Below, piece after piece: positions 37,407 to 51,742 of a stretch of DNA of 64,000 nucleotides. Position numbers and translations under genes: made by a program. Source of the DNA: Adiantum capillus-veneris (lineage: Eukaryota > Streptophyta > Polypodiopsida > Polypodiales > Pteridaceae); the NCBI GenBank assembly GCA_014529385.2, contig CM043970.1, positions 41,225,279 to 41,289,278 on the forward strand, read 5' to 3'. How positions within the stretch are numbered: the stretch's first letter is position 1; the number at the start of each line of letters is the position of its first letter. Under the pieces are notes generated by a model. That model did not search any database and had not been told where the DNA came from. It worked only from the letters and a program-made list of their open reading frames with translations.

Positions 37407-40400
37407 CTAATGAGACGGCAAGGATGCATAACCCCCACAATATCGTAGATGATCTGTTGGCTGAAACTCAAGTAACGGAACCATAATGCGGGCAGGGCAC
37501 TTCTCTCGGACACTTTTTCCCACACTCTGGGAGTCCGTGTCTGAGTCGTGTTGGTCAAAGTCTTCTATTGAGCTATCGGTGTCACTGTCAGATTGGTCTA
37601 CAATTGCCTTGCCATTAGAAGATGCATGTATGGCACTTATGATGTTCAGAGGTGCAATTTGTGGTACCTTTTCCCCCTCTGGTGTGACCCAAGTGGTTCC
37701 TCTATTTCCCCAGGTATCTATGGTTGCAGCTAGGTGTAAGTCTACGTTGTCTGATTCCATCATACCCGGTAACACATCTATGTAAGGAGAATCTTGGCCA
37801 ATGTCTGTATCCTTCTTACAAGTGTAACAATATTGTAGTGGGGTCAAGTGAACTGTGGTGTCAGAGCGATGATCAATAATGGTTTTACTCCCTAAGGTGT
37901 GTACCTTACCAGTCACCAAATCCACTCTAAGGACAGAGTCTTGGAATTGCAAATAGACATGATTTTTAGACCAATCATGAACCATTTGTGCTTCCCTCAT
38001 GAATGGTCGTCCTAAAATCATTTCATATGACATAAGGTGTTTAGAGAAATCCATTACAATGAACGTATGTCGTACCTTGTGTCCTAGAACTTTGATCTTA
38101 AGATCCTTGAGCATCCCCATAGGTTTGGCTATGGTGCCATTTGCCGTCTTTACCACAATGTTAGTAACACTGAGGCGGGGTTTTCCCATGGATTCCCAAC
38201 AATCTTTTGTAACGATGCTAACTCCCGCACCACCATCAAGAATTCCCTTTATAGTTAATCCCTTGGTAGTGATGGGTAGGGTTGCATTAGACTCGCCGAC
38301 TTCAAAATACTGCCCTAATTCGTTAATGGGTACCTCGATCACAGACTCATGTCCATCTAAGTCAAGTGATTGCACATGATTTTCCTCATCAATCATAATC
38401 GAGTCAGGCCTATTTGGTTGCGCAAACTGCGGTAATCCCGTTTGTAGCTCTCCGTTAAGGAATGCTCGAAGTGCAAGGAATAACTCAGGATCTCCATACA
38501 GCTTTGCTATGATCGTGGTTCGGACCTTAGAAGACATGAAGTCCACTAGTTTGGCAACATTCATTGGCATTTTGCAGGGTGTAGGTCCTTGACTAGGAAC
38601 TGGTGAGGATGGAATCTCATATTCCTCAATGGGATCAGGTATTCCTTCGTTAAACATCCTTTCCCACAAGAACGGTGTATGCTCACTTTCTGATGTCCCG
38701 TCCTCACTCCCTTCTTGGATGATACTAGATATGGCTAACGGTCTATGGTTCATGTGGGGTGGATGAACTTGCGTGGGAAACATTGTGTCATGAATTTTGA
38801 CATGCATGGGTTCTGGTTCTAGTTTCCTTTGAGTCTCCTTCACTAAACCTCTTATATGTTTCACCTGCTCAATCTCGTCTACTGGGTTTGGGTACGTCCC
38901 AATCTTCTTTTTACGATTCTTCCCTTTTTGCCCGTGCGGTTTATCTTGGGGGTCTTGGATTGGATTTGGAAACACTTGTGGTGTTTTCAGAGGCTCTTTA
39001 TGGTTTTCTCTTATTCGGTTTCCATTTGGTTCCATGTTACGGTTTTCTTTGTCGGTCTTTCCCTTTGTGGTATTGGTTCTAGTCTCCATTGTCTCGATTG
39101 AATCTGAATCATCCTCGAGGTCATTCATATACACGGGGTCATCTCCTGTTCCTATGTTTGTTTTGGAACTTGGCTTTGAATTTCCCGTATCCTGCGACCT
39201 CTTCCTTCGTGTCTTCTTTTTCTTTGCTTGGATAACTGACGCAGTATCTCTCTCTTCGAGGATATGGCCTGGCCCTTGAAGCATGGACCGTGTAATCGCA
39301 TAAGCGGGTGCGACGGGTGGTATTGGCGTTGTCACACTAGCAATTTCGACCAAATTTAGGGGTGTGATTTTAGGCGCATTTGGCTTATAGGGGCATTGGG
39401 CAATCAAGTGATCTATGCCACAACGATTACATGTGAGTATTGGCATTGCAGACGTGCTCCCTTGATTCATTTGCATCTATGCAGCATTCTTTTGCAGCCT
39501 AATAGGGCACTCCGCTGCCCGATGTGGTCCACCACACTCGTAGCATTGAAGAGGTGGCCTCCTAGCTTGGGTGTTGATATTTTGATCTCTGGATGCGAGA
39601 GCAGCAGCTTGATAAACCGGCTTGACTTGCCCCCAACAATCTTCCATGTAGTATATAGGACACTCTTCCAATATATCAAGTCCGTAGGCAATACTAGTGT
39701 CTATTTCCTCCTCACAGCCATCTGCATAAGCATTAGATGGCTCGCAACCCACTTGGTTCATAGGGGCGACTCTTGGATGCGGGGGCTACGGTCCTAGCAC
39801 AGGAGGTAGTAGCGGTGTAGCTGGTACAACATTTTGAGATCTAGGGACCATGTGTTGCGGTAGTTGCTCAACAGGTGGAGCAGGCATCAATACAGGAGCT
39901 CGAGGTGCATCCGTCCAGGCTACAGGTGGTCTATTTGCCATCATACGTTTGATCATTAAACAATCCTTAGCTTGGTGACCATACCTACCACATGCGTTGC
40001 AAGTTCCATTAAATTTTACTCTAAACGTAGGGCACTCACTAGTGCTATGTGGACCTAAGTAAATGGAACACCATTGTTGCTCCCTTCTTGGATACATGTG
40101 ACTATTTTGAGGGGGTTGATTATCCTTAAGAGATTCTTGGATTGCCTTGGTGAGGTCTGTCAAGAATGTCTCAAATACCTTAGGCTCATTGGCAATGGGC
40201 TTTGCAGTCATGGGTTCATACTCAATGGCTTGTGAGCTAGTGGATCTCGTGTCAGTAGACACCCTCATGCCTGCTATCATCAAGTTGTCCTCTAATTGGA
40301 TTGCATTGGCAGTGACATCTTCCCAGGTTGTTATACCTCTAATCACTAGTCCATTATAGATTCCTTCATTCCTCAACCCTCGAATGATTCGATCAAGCAG

Positions 40401-42125
40401 TTGGTTATTGTTGAAGCGCTCATTTACAGGGCAGCGAGAGATTAAGTGCTTTAGACGACTAATGAAGTCCCTTACTGACTCTCCTTCCTTACGTTCGGCC
40501 TTCTGTAGCTGAGATGCTACACCCCAAAGCACACCTTCTCGTATGTACTCCTTTAGAAACAACCTTTGAAGGGTAGGGTAGATTGTTTTCTCGTCCACCC
40601 TTAGGGTTCTATACCAATCTCCAGCCTTTCCACTTCATGTCAAGATTAAGGCATTGCACTTATGTAGTTCGTTGCATTCCCCTAAGGAATCACATACTTG
40701 TGCAAACACTTCAATGTGTTTTCTAGCATCTTCGTCCCCATTGCATTTTTGTGTGAGTTTGGCAATTTGTACTGCCTTACTTCTAGGCTCTCTATCAGAT
40801 GCATGACGCATATTTTCCGTGATAGATCGACCTATGGTTTGAGCAAACGCTGCCAAGTCACCTATGTGAGGAGGCAAGGCCGGTGGAGGTACTCTTGGAA
40901 TCATATGTGGGAGAGGGACGGGTACCGGTCTTGGCATATGTGTGGATGATGCAAGATATGGAACATAACAGGGCATAGGTCCACTTGGATAAGGGCTAGG
41001 GAGCGGCACTCGAGGAGCATAAACAAGTGGTACAATTGGAGGTGTGGGGGCCATGTGTTCATAAGGGGCGAGAGGCACATACGGTCGAGGCCCCATATTA
41101 GGTACTACGACACTAGGTAGTGGCACTGCGCTAACCGTAGATGTCATCGATACATTCTCTGTCAGGCTTATCCCTGGAGTGAGCACTGTGTTTTCCTTAA
41201 TAGAGGGTTGAGCCAAGTTAGGGAAGCTAAAGTTACCGCTCGGAGGCTCAGATTGCATAGAGACCCCAGGTGAAATGACGTAAGATGGGTCCATGGGGCT
41301 CATTAGAGGAGTCTCCATTTGTGATAGAGTAGGCTGTTGAGCCTTGCATGTATCCAAAAATCTCATGGGGCCAGTTGAGAGTATATTTACCCCTCGGTTT
41401 TTCCTTTCTGATTGAATAATGCCATGGATAACATTACATATCATTTTTTGTTGATCTTCGATGCTCGTGGCACTAGAGGTGGATTGTACAATCTCTATCC
41501 ATCCTACATGGTAGGCATGGCCAGAGTGTAGATCCATCAACAGCTCAGTGTGGAGGTGGTATGTCCAATGATCATTAATGAACAATCCTTCTAGAGTCGA
41601 CGTGTTAACGGTTTCTTGTGAGGTAGAAGCAATGTTGCTCCCCGTGGTTTTACTTGTCACCAACGGTACTCTAGAGGGAACTTCTCAAGGAGGCAGCTCA
41701 ACAGCACCTTCTTGGTAAGAAGTTGGCAGGATATCCACATGGACACTCTTTGGGGGTGTGGGGTCCACGTGCGATGTGAAAGGAGAGTCCACTTCCCCAC
41801 CCCCTTCGTGTGCTTCATTTGCATCAGGTTCCGAGCGAGTAGCTCTACCTAATGTTTCCATGAAACGGCTAAACATACTAGTACTAGGCTGTGGAGCTTC
41901 GGGAGGTGCATGGCCTTCTCTCTCAGTGTTTTGGGTAGGGTATGCTTCCATGATTTCTGAGTCGGAGGAGGAATCACTAGCGGCTATTTTAGGGTCTTGG
42001 GTGGTGCTACCTTGTGTCCCCGCTGAGGGTCTAGAGCCTATCGTGGATGGGTAATGGATGTCCGTATGAACAGAGGCACCCTCAATATGCTCGTGTTCTA
42101 GCACCCGCCCAGAGCGTAACTGCAT
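37407..42125 (-). pseudogene. Gag-protease polyprotein, 1573-codon frame with four stops
   Basis: One continuous minus-strand frame with no frameshift, interrupted only at 41685 (TGA), 40635 (TGA), 39786 (TAG) and 39477 (TAG). It has a variable Pro-rich N-terminal region. A capsid-like domain follows (GDWYRTL, LFLKEYIREG, LKHLISRCP). There are several CCHC-type knuckles (CNACGRYGHQAKDC, CYECGGPHRAAECP, CNRCGIDHLIAQCP). Last comes a retropepsin with ILDGGAGVSIV and the downstream MILGRPFM. The protease has DGGA rather than DSGA/DTGA, as in the neighbouring Tat element. An extra degenerate knuckle (CSIYLGPHSTSECP) is also present. Multiple knuckles are unusual for gypsy gag. Confidence 0.85.
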
Positions 42126-43156
42126 GTGCTTTTGATACCCTAAGGTGTCAAAAAGCTGCTCTAGGACGCCTTGTGACTAGTTTTTTACGTGTTTTTTGTT
42201 TGTTTTTTTGCTAGATTTTTTAGAGCGTGTCGTGGGATGGGCCGTGTGATAGCTCGAAACGAGCGTATCGCTAGGAGGGACGCGTTGTGCTTTACAGCCC
42301 ACCGTTTGGTTTTATTTTGCTCCTGAAAAGCCCGAAACAGTCTTTTCCTAGCTGGGGAACTAGGCTCCAAATAGCAAGTCTAAGGGTGCAAGTGGGAAGA
42401 GAAGGGAGGAGAGTGGAGGACTTGTCCCACATGCTCTCATTCCCTCTTGAGGGGGTAGGGTATATATATAAGAGTGAGTCTAGTATATATCATAAGAGTG
42501 AGGACTGAGGCCTGGGCCTGGGCTTGGGCTTGGGCTTGGGGAATTGATCCCGATCAAAATTTTAGTGATCCCCCTAGTCACTCACGCTTAAATATTTTTG
42601 ATTTTTTTATAACCTCCCCCTCGCTCACGTTTTTATTTTTTGGGTTTTTTTTTCCCCGATTTTTTTTTAAAAAAAATTAAAAAATAAATAAATATATATT
42701 TTGGATATTATTTGGTACGCGTTTTGGTGCGCGTTGACCTCACCTAACTATTTACTACCCCACCTACCTACTGACCTGCTAATCAGTGGTTCACCTAATT
42801 ACTAACCTGCTTAATTAACTAACTGTGCGCCTAACTGTGCACAAACCAAAAAACACAGAAAACACAGAAAATGCAGAAAATTGAAACTTGACAGAACTGT
42901 GCAATGCAAACCAGAAAATGCAGAAAACGCAGAAATGCAAGAAATGCTGACTGTGTAAGCTGAAATCTGAGCTTAATAGAACTAGCAAAACAGAGCTTAA
43001 CAGAACACAGAAAACTTGAATGCAATCAACAACATTCTGTCTTTCTCTACTGTTTTTGCATAACAACAATAATCAAACTTAAGCCGCGCCTTTCCTACAT
43101 AAAAAATAGCTTCAATACAATTTACAGATCGCCATTGGAGCTTCACGTGTAGCAGC

Positions 43157-43733
43157 TCCCTGGCAACGGCACCAAAAATGTCAAGGCTAGGGACTTGCTA
43201 CGCGCCGTGTGCGAGCCACAAAGGCTCCTAGCACACAGTCATACAACAGACAAGCTCACAAGGAAGAACGGTGTGTCACTCACCTTCCTGCGTAATTGCG
43301 AATGAAGGATTCCCGCGCCGCGAAGAAGAGGAAGACGCCGCTACGCCGCGCTCAACCGCCTTGCCGCCGTCGTGCCACCGCAACGCTCAATCACACACAC
43401 ACTCTCACACTCTCTCTCTCTCTCTCACGTACACACACACACACACACAAGGAGATGGTGAAGGAGAAGGTGGAGATGGAGCAAGAACAGCTTCTATTGC
43501 ACAATGAGAGAATGAGTAAAAATTAGGATTAGTGGCTTTTATATGAGCTCACCCCATTCACACTTGGGCGCCCATACTTAGCCAACTAACTCCTTGAATA
43601 TTCCAGTTAGAGTGCGCCTGTCATCGGCGATCACCCTTACCCTGTTCCTATTGGTCCGACAAGCCTGGTACCTGACTCTAAATAATACAACGTTTATAGA
43701 TCATAGGGTGTCCGTGTGCCGTGAGGGTTAACA
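43157..43733 (-). repeat. 5' LTR and tRNA-Asp-type primer site
   Basis: On the minus strand the LTR ends in TTGACA, then four bases, then TGGTGCCGTTGCCAGGGA. That resembles the TGGCGCCGTTGCCGGGGA primer site of plant Tat/Athila gypsy elements (16 of 18 bases). The LTR spans ~43179 to 43733 (TGTCAAGG...TTAACA on the plus strand), but its outer end is inferred because no second LTR was found. Confidence 0.7.
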
Positions 43734-43737
43734 GGGT

Positions 43738-44404
43738 TGAGATTGGTCAACGGGATAGTGTGAGAGAGAGAGGTTTTAGGTCTTAGCGGTGGTTCCCACC
43801 AAGGAAAAGAGGGGAAGATAGGGGGTGTGAGGGCTCTGAGCGGGGGTGAGAGGATAGGGGTGGGAGAGAGAAAATATATATAGAGAGAGGGAGAGAGTGG
43901 ATAGAGAGAGAGAGAGGGAATCCTCTAAGGCCTGCGGGACTGCTTCCAAGAGAGAGAGAGAGAGCTAGAGTTTAGTGATGATAGGGGAGAGGGGGTGTGA
44001 GACCAATGGTCCGCCAAGAAGAAAACAGAGGGGGGGGGGGGGGGGGGGGAGGGGGGGGGGGAGGTATAAGGCCAGTGGGAAAAATGGGGACAGACGGCCT
44101 GACGGAGGGTGTGACTGAGGAACCAATGTGTTATGCACCCACTGGGCCGGGTGATGCAGCGGCAGAGTAGGAGAGATAGAGAATATTGGTGGAGCCAAGA
44201 AGTAGGAGAGAGAGTGAGTCCATCTTCTGGTGATAATGGAGGGGTGTGGCCAAACTGGCGGCGCCCCGCTATTGGTTAAGCTTAGAGGGGGGGTGGTGAA
44301 TGGTAAAGAGCTTCTTTTTGTTTTCTTTTTTTCTTCTTTGGTAATATGGCCTCCCTTCCTTAGGGTGTGGTTCTCGTGATCGCGGTTTCGAAAACCGATC
44401 GTCA
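43738..44404 (-). repeat. 3' LTR of the Tat-like element
   Basis: 667 bp, TGAGATTGG at the left and CGTCA at the right. The minus strand just before it reads GATGGGAGGGCTAA, a plausible purine tract. It contains poly-G tracts at 44029-44062. Confidence 0.8.
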
Positions 44405-44430
44405 TTAGCCCTCCCATCTGGTAGAGGCAT

Positions 44431-45500
44431 TCATGCTTCTAGCCCTTCCTCTGCATCTTTAGTTGTGGAATTAGAGGGTTCTCCCTCTTCTGGAATGTCT
44501 AGCATGAACTTTGGATCAAACCTAAGAAAATACCTTTTCAGCCTCCATCCATTGACTCTAGTCTTGTGAATTCTCCCATCTGCTTCCATGAGCTTATAAC
44601 TGCCATTGTCATAGCGCCTTTTGACAATGAATGGTCCTTCCCATCTGGGTTGAAATTTCTTGTTTTTCCTGGTGTCGAATCTTTTGTCGTATCTCAGCAC
44701 TAACATACCCTTTTCCAGGCCCTTTTCTTTAAGCCCTTGATTGAAGGTGAGCTGGCGTCCTTCTGCCTGCGCTGCATAGTGATTGATTGCTTCTTCTCTA
44801 TCTAGTTGGAGCCTCTCCAGATTCAGGATGTGGTTTCGGAGATTTACAATTGGGCGTTGTATCTGGATAGCCAAGACTCGTAAGTTGGCTATCTGTACCT
44901 CAATGGGTAGAATTGCCTCCTTTCCATAAACTAGATGGAAAGGGTTGAAACCTAATGATGTTCAGAACGTCGTTCGATAGACCCATAGAGCTGCCGTGAG
45001 ATGTTTATCCCAGTCTCTTGTGTGATTGCTCACCTGTTTTGTGATGATTTTTCTAATGATTCCGTTTACCTTTTCTACTAGGCCATTACACTGTGGATAG
45101 TATGGTGTGGAATGTCGGCGTGTGATGCCTAACTTTTTCATCAATTCTCCCACCAGATCACCTCTGAAACCTGGTACCCTATCTGATATTATCTTAAGAG
45201 GAGTGCCAAACGACAACATATGTGCTCAAATATAAACTTTGCTACCTCTTCGGCTGTAATGCGGGTGGTGGCTGTTGCTTCTGCCCATCAAGTCATGTAG
45301 TCTAGATCACTGGCCACTTGACAAGTCTTGCATGTTTTACACCAATGGTGTAATCCCTATTTAGACTAGGCCAATAGTATCCTGCCTGTAGAATCTTCCT
45401 ATTGGTGATATCTAGAGCAAAATGACCGCCGCAGACGCCATCATGGCAACTTGAAATTACCTATGTGATCTCACTGGAGGTTTGGGCCCTTGCTTGAGAA
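44431..45500 (-). pseudogene. Tat-like integrase
   Basis: The zinc-finger region lies at ~45290-45480 (SSCHDGVCGGHFALD, YYWPSL) after a frameshift. The core reads IISDRVPGFRGD and YYPQCNGLVEKVN. The C-terminal domain has FQPRWEGPFIVKRRYDNGSY. A TGA at 44962 falls inside VYRTTF-TSLGFNPFHLVYG, where the family keeps an open frame. The final stop at 44431 is followed closely by the purine tract and LTR. Confidence 0.88.
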
Positions 45501-45543
45501 TCTGATCCTTGCCCTTGCAATACAAGTGGTCGTTTATAAGGTG

Positions 45544-46560
45544 TTATCTGGTATCCTTCCTTACTAGCCACAGTTTCTGGCCTTTGGTGTACCCTTCCGG
45601 ACATTCTCCTGTATCAAGAAAGTTAATGATATCAGGCATAGCATCACTGCCTTGAAAGAGGGGTAGTTTCATTTTGATTCCCTTTACGGGAACGTCTTCT
45701 ATTCTTTCTTTGGCTAGAGCATCTGCCTCCTGATTTTCTGCTCTGGGGACATGAAATAGTTTCACTGCTTCAAACTTCCATAGAAGATCCTTAACTTGGC
45801 GTAGTTGACCAAGTAAAACCTGATTTCTACAAACCCAAGTGCCGTTTCTCTGCCTTATCAAAAGCAAAGCATCGCCAAACACATTTAGGCACTAAATTCC
45901 TTGTGAAATACACTGTTCCAACCCAAGTATTAGAGCTGCATACTCTGCTTCGTTGTTGGAGTGGGAGTGTAAGAACTGCCCGATGGAGAATACCCTTTCT
46001 TGTTGCTCATTGAAAATGACTATGCCAACTGCAGACTGGTCCACGGTTCTTTTGTATGCTGCGTCAAAGAATAGAGAGTGAGCTCTTTCTAGCTTAGGAC
46101 TTTCTACCATTGGTGTTTCTTCTTTTGCTTCCGGATTGATCTTCAGCTTCTTCTCATAGTGGCGATGAGTGAGTATTTCCGCTAAACTAGCCCTGGTGGA
46201 GTTTACCACTTGCATGGTGTAGTCGAACTCTTGTAATCTAACCAACCATTTAGAGATCCTAGATGAGACATCCATGTGTCGCATTACATATGGAAAGATC
46301 TCCTCCATTGTCGGAATTACAAAGGGTCTAGGCAGAAGAAAGGAGTGGAACTTTGTGGTAGCAAACGTTAGTGCAAGAACCATGTGTTCTACTTCGGTAA
46401 ATCCCTTTTCTAACGGGGTCATGACATAACTAGAGAAGTAAATAGGACGCATGAAAGAAGTTTGGGGGTCCTTTTGCATTAGTACGGCTCCGAGTGCATC
46501 ACTTCCTACACTGGGGTTCACATAAAATGGCTTGTCCCACTTAGGGTGTGAAATGGTGGA
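45544..46560 (-). pseudogene. Tat-like double RNase H
   Basis: The usual gypsy RNase H begins near 46560 (PFYVNPSVGSDALGAVLMQ). A second RNase H fold follows from ~46100: SLFFDAAYKR, SNNEAEYAALILGLE, then GDALLLIRQ and FHVPRAENQEADALAKE. A TAG at 45892 splits the second domain at a position where readthrough would continue smoothly into CLNVFGDALL. Having both folds is diagnostic of the Tat lineage. Confidence 0.88.
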
Positions 46561-47353
46561 AGCTTAGCTAGGATTTGCTTCACCTCGGTAAATTGCTGCT
46601 CATTTTCCTCACTCCATGAGGAGACATCCCTCTGGGTGATTTGTTGTAGAGGGAGGACCACTTGAGATAGCAAGTGAATGAACCTGCTTAAGTATCTTAC
46701 CTTCTGAAGGAAAGAAACCAACTGCTTAGCGGTGGTGGGTGATGACAAAGATACCAGAGCTTGAATCTTGCTAGGGTCAGCCTCAATCCCTTTTGCTAAA
46801 ATTATTGGCCAAGGAGAGTGACCTTGCTTTCACCAATGTGACACTTATCAACGTTGATCTGGCCACCCAAGGTTTGTAGCCTGGTTAAGCCATCATAGAC
46901 TTTGCTTAAATGGAGGGCTCGTTAACTATAGATGCAAAAATCATCTATGAAAACCTGTATTGACGTTCCAAAGTAGGGTTGGAAAACAAAGGTTACATAG
47001 CACTGAAATGTGGCTGGAGCATTAGTGAGGCCAAAAGGCATCACTCTGTAAGCAAAGCATCCCCAAGGTGTGATGAAGGTTGTCTTCTTTTGGTCTTCTT
47101 CTGCAATGCTAATCTGGAAGTATCCTAAGTAGACATCGCACACTGTGTATCCCTCGTAACCCGCCACTTCATTGAGAATTTCATCCTGGAATGGGAGGGA
47201 AAAGTGATCCCTCTTCGTGGCTGCATTGAGAGGTTTATAGTCCACATAGACTCTCCACTTGCCATTCTTCTTTGGTGTGACTACTACTGGGGAGACCCAT
47301 TCCGAGTCTTCGATAGGGTAGATGAAACCTGCCTCCTGTAGCAAACTCCTCAC
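46518..47353 (-). pseudogene. Tat-like reverse transcriptase
   Basis: RT copies element RNA into DNA. Visible are VSPVVVTPKKNGKWRVYVDY, VMPFGLTNAPATFQ and the active site VFIDDFCIYS, all intact in 46922-47353. The thumb (FLQKVRYLSRFI, 46518-46748) lies in another frame. Confidence 0.9.
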
Positions 47354-47401
47354 TTCTTTAAGTAGTGCCTCTTGGTGGATTACTCCAAGTCTTCTGAGCT
47401 T

Positions 47402-50045
47402 CTACACCACGGGTTTACTGCCTTCCTTGAGTTTTATGTGGTGTTGTACTACTGTGATTCCTGTGATCTTATCGTAGCCATCAATGAACAATGTAGTGAA
47501 ATTACCCAGCATGGAGACATATTCCTTCCTTTCTTCATCGGTTAACTCATTTGAGAGAATCCTTTGTAATTTACTTGCATCCTCTAAGGATTGCGTACTT
47601 GATGGTTCCTTTTGGTTTGTCGGGTGTGTTTCAGATTGTGTCAATCTTTTTGGGTCTTTAAGAATGACCTCCATCACTTCAATGCTACTGTCACTCCCGT
47701 AACTGGTGGTTGTCTCTTCTCTTGAGGTAGACGAATAGTCGCTGGTGGACTCATCTTCTGAAGCCTCCAAGATCATGTTGCGTTGCTTCCCAGTTTTCAT
47801 GTCGTAGAATATAGACTTCCCTTTAGCGTCCTTCATCTGAATCACTCTGGTGCTCAAGTCTTGCTTAGCTTCCATAGCCATGAGCCAGGGCTCCCAAGAA
47901 TGATAGGGTAGCCCTCCCCTTTGTGTGGCATGACAAAGATGTCTACCTCCACTTCTGTGTTGAATGCTTTTACTTTTGATCGTGTTCACAATGCCTATGC
48001 ATTTCACTCTTACATTATTTGCCATTTTGGCTCGGCAGGGTGCCGGCCTCTACCCACCTCTACACCTAGATGGTGCATCATTTTTTCACTCATGAAGCAT
48101 ATTTGCGCGCCACCATCTATGTAGATTTTTGAGATTCATTACCCCTTGATGTGGGAATTCATAGTTGGTAGGATGTCATTGAGATCCCTTCCAGAGATAG
48201 CCCCAGCTATCCTTGGTCTTGATTTCTTGGTACTCTCCATTTTTGTCCATTGCCTCCTCATTCTTGGTGCAAGGTGGAGTAATTGGGGCCAAGTTATCTT
48301 CGGGCCTTGCATCAACACATCCTGAACTAAGTCATAGGGTTTAGCATACTCACCTAGTGAGAAATCCATGATGTCTATCTTCCGTCGCGGTTTAGCTGCT
48401 TGCTTGCTAGACTCGGCCTTCCCTTTCATTTTCTCTTCTCTTTGAGAGGCTTCCTCGTGCCTGGCACGCTTCACTCCCATAACATCCACTTCTTCTACTT
48501 TTGCTTTCCCTTTGTGCTTCTCTTGAATTGATTCTTCTACCTTTGCCTTCCCTTTAGCGTCCAAGATAATAACACTCACCGCTTGGTTTAGAGCAGGTGG
48601 TGGGGGTAGTGGTGGAATGAGAGGTTGTGGTGATGATTGTTGTTGTACAGGTGGTCAAAGGATCTGGATCGGTGGAATCGGCCCTGGTTGCCTGGGTGGT
48701 GGTGGTCTTGCCCTTGGCGGAGAGATCTGATTTTGCCTCCCTCCTCTATTGAAATTCTCCCTTCTTGGATGTGGGCAGTAGTACATACCATGGCTGTCTT
48801 CTCCACAATTATAGCAGTGGCACTCTTGGTTTTGCCTTCGTTGTCCTCTTCCTTGTTTTGGATTTCTGATAGGTGCATGCCCTTGTTGCATCTAGTTGGG
48901 CAGTGATGCGACTCAGCAAGTCTTGCTGCTCTTCTGATGCCGCACCGAATAGGTATACGATCTTCTATTGGTAGAAGATTTTCCTATCTACATAGATATT
49001 CACATGCATATGCTGCAGGAATCTAAACGGGAATTCTGTCGGCCCATTTTCCATCATGCACAGAGGGTGGAGTACTTACTTATACTCTTACCATGCCAGT
49101 GTTGATGAGTCGGCACATCCACAGGAGGTCGTCGCCTTTCATGGGCTCTACCTTTCCTTCGTCGCTCAGCACGTACGGGGTGATGGTGACACATTTGACC
49201 ACTCCCAGCCTTTTAGCTAGCAGCAACTACAGATAATTACCGTAGTTGGCGTGTTGCATGAATTCCACTCCATTCAGCTGCAACTCGTCTCCAGCCCATT
49301 GGGTTTCACCCGTGGTGGAGAGCTTCTTCAGGATAAGTTGTATAGGAAGAGGAGGAAGACCTTTACCCGTCTTCCAAAACAGCAAGAGCAGTAACCCAAC
49401 CACTCTTCCTTAGGGCATGGGAACCTTCTTACCACTTCTACTTCAGGATTGTCGAAGTGGACTGGCAGCACTCGCATGCGTCGTGCAAATTGGTAGGCGA
49501 ACTTCCACCACTTAGCTTCGGATGACTTCCTCTTTGGCAAGCTGGGTACGACCCGGCTCTGTGAGCTTGAAGCACTTGCTTGGCCAGATGCTTCTCCCTT
49601 TGGGGTCATGTGTTTCTAGACTCGCTTAGCCTTTTCCTTACCTTTGGCTCGAGCAACCCCTTCAGGCCATTTTGGAGTAAAGGTTATAACTTTGATTGCA
49701 GTTTCCTTAGGGAAGAGAGGCCTTACCGTTTTCTTTCCTCCTTTGATGTGGATGACTTCTTCGCGGTGAATGTCGATGTAGACGATTTTAGCCCCTTCGC
49801 TGCCTTCGTTGCTGGCACTCATTGACAATGTGTTTTGGTTGACAACAGTGATAGCACTTCATAGGCCTCGCACCTGATGCTCTCAACTTGTGGTTAGAAC
49901 GAGCAACACGAGATGGGGAGCTTACCTCTTGAATGATGATGACACTGCAGCCAGGCAGTAGTACGTCAATGAAGGCGGCTAGTGCCTCCTTAGTCTCCTC
50001 CTCTTACGTCCTCCAATTAGAAAATTCCTTCAGCCATTCGTCCAT
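47402..50045 (-). pseudogene. Tat-like gag and protease, broken
   Basis: The gag start is probably ATG 50045 (MDEWLKEFSNW), followed by a stop near 50008. A knuckle CYHCCQPKHIVNEC lies at about 49824-49862 and a second, CYNCGEDSHGMYYC, near 48785-48826. Between them is an open 49328-49828 stretch broken only by TAG at 49616. The protease shows IDGGAQICF near 48105, then a frameshift, then PIILGSP near 47890. Two knuckles 1 kb apart may mean two joined gag segments. Confidence 0.6.
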
Positions 50046-50219
50046 GATTGATGAGGTGCGTTGCTTTCAGCATTGTAAACTGAAATCCCTCCTTCTTGGG
50101 GGCACCAAATAATGGGAGCAAAGCGAGACACGAACCCAGATGGCCTCTAAAACACCGGGAGCTGATGGCATGCCTCAAGCCAGTCACAGTAAAGTGAACA
50201 GGGGACACCACCTAGCTTT

Positions 50220-51742
<1,523 letters not shown>

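Larger units (their letters stand above)
37407..43733 (-). mobile_element. Ty3/gypsy-type gag-protease element (no polymerase)
   Basis: Minus strand, from 5' LTR (43179-43733) and primer site (43157-43174) through an untranslated leader (42126-43156) to a single gag-protease frame (37407-42125). Sequence left of 37407 shows no reverse transcriptase, integrase or matching LTR. Either the copy lost its 3' half, or it belongs to a gag-only class that relies on other elements. The leader holds CTTGGG hexamers (~42508-42540) and an AT-rich tract at 42600-42710. Confidence 0.8.

Noticed and set aside
43965-44417. 150-residue frame in the Tat-like LTR, and its counterparts at 51932-52522
   Set aside because: They fall inside the LTRs, cross poly-G tracts and repeat in both LTRs; not protein genes.
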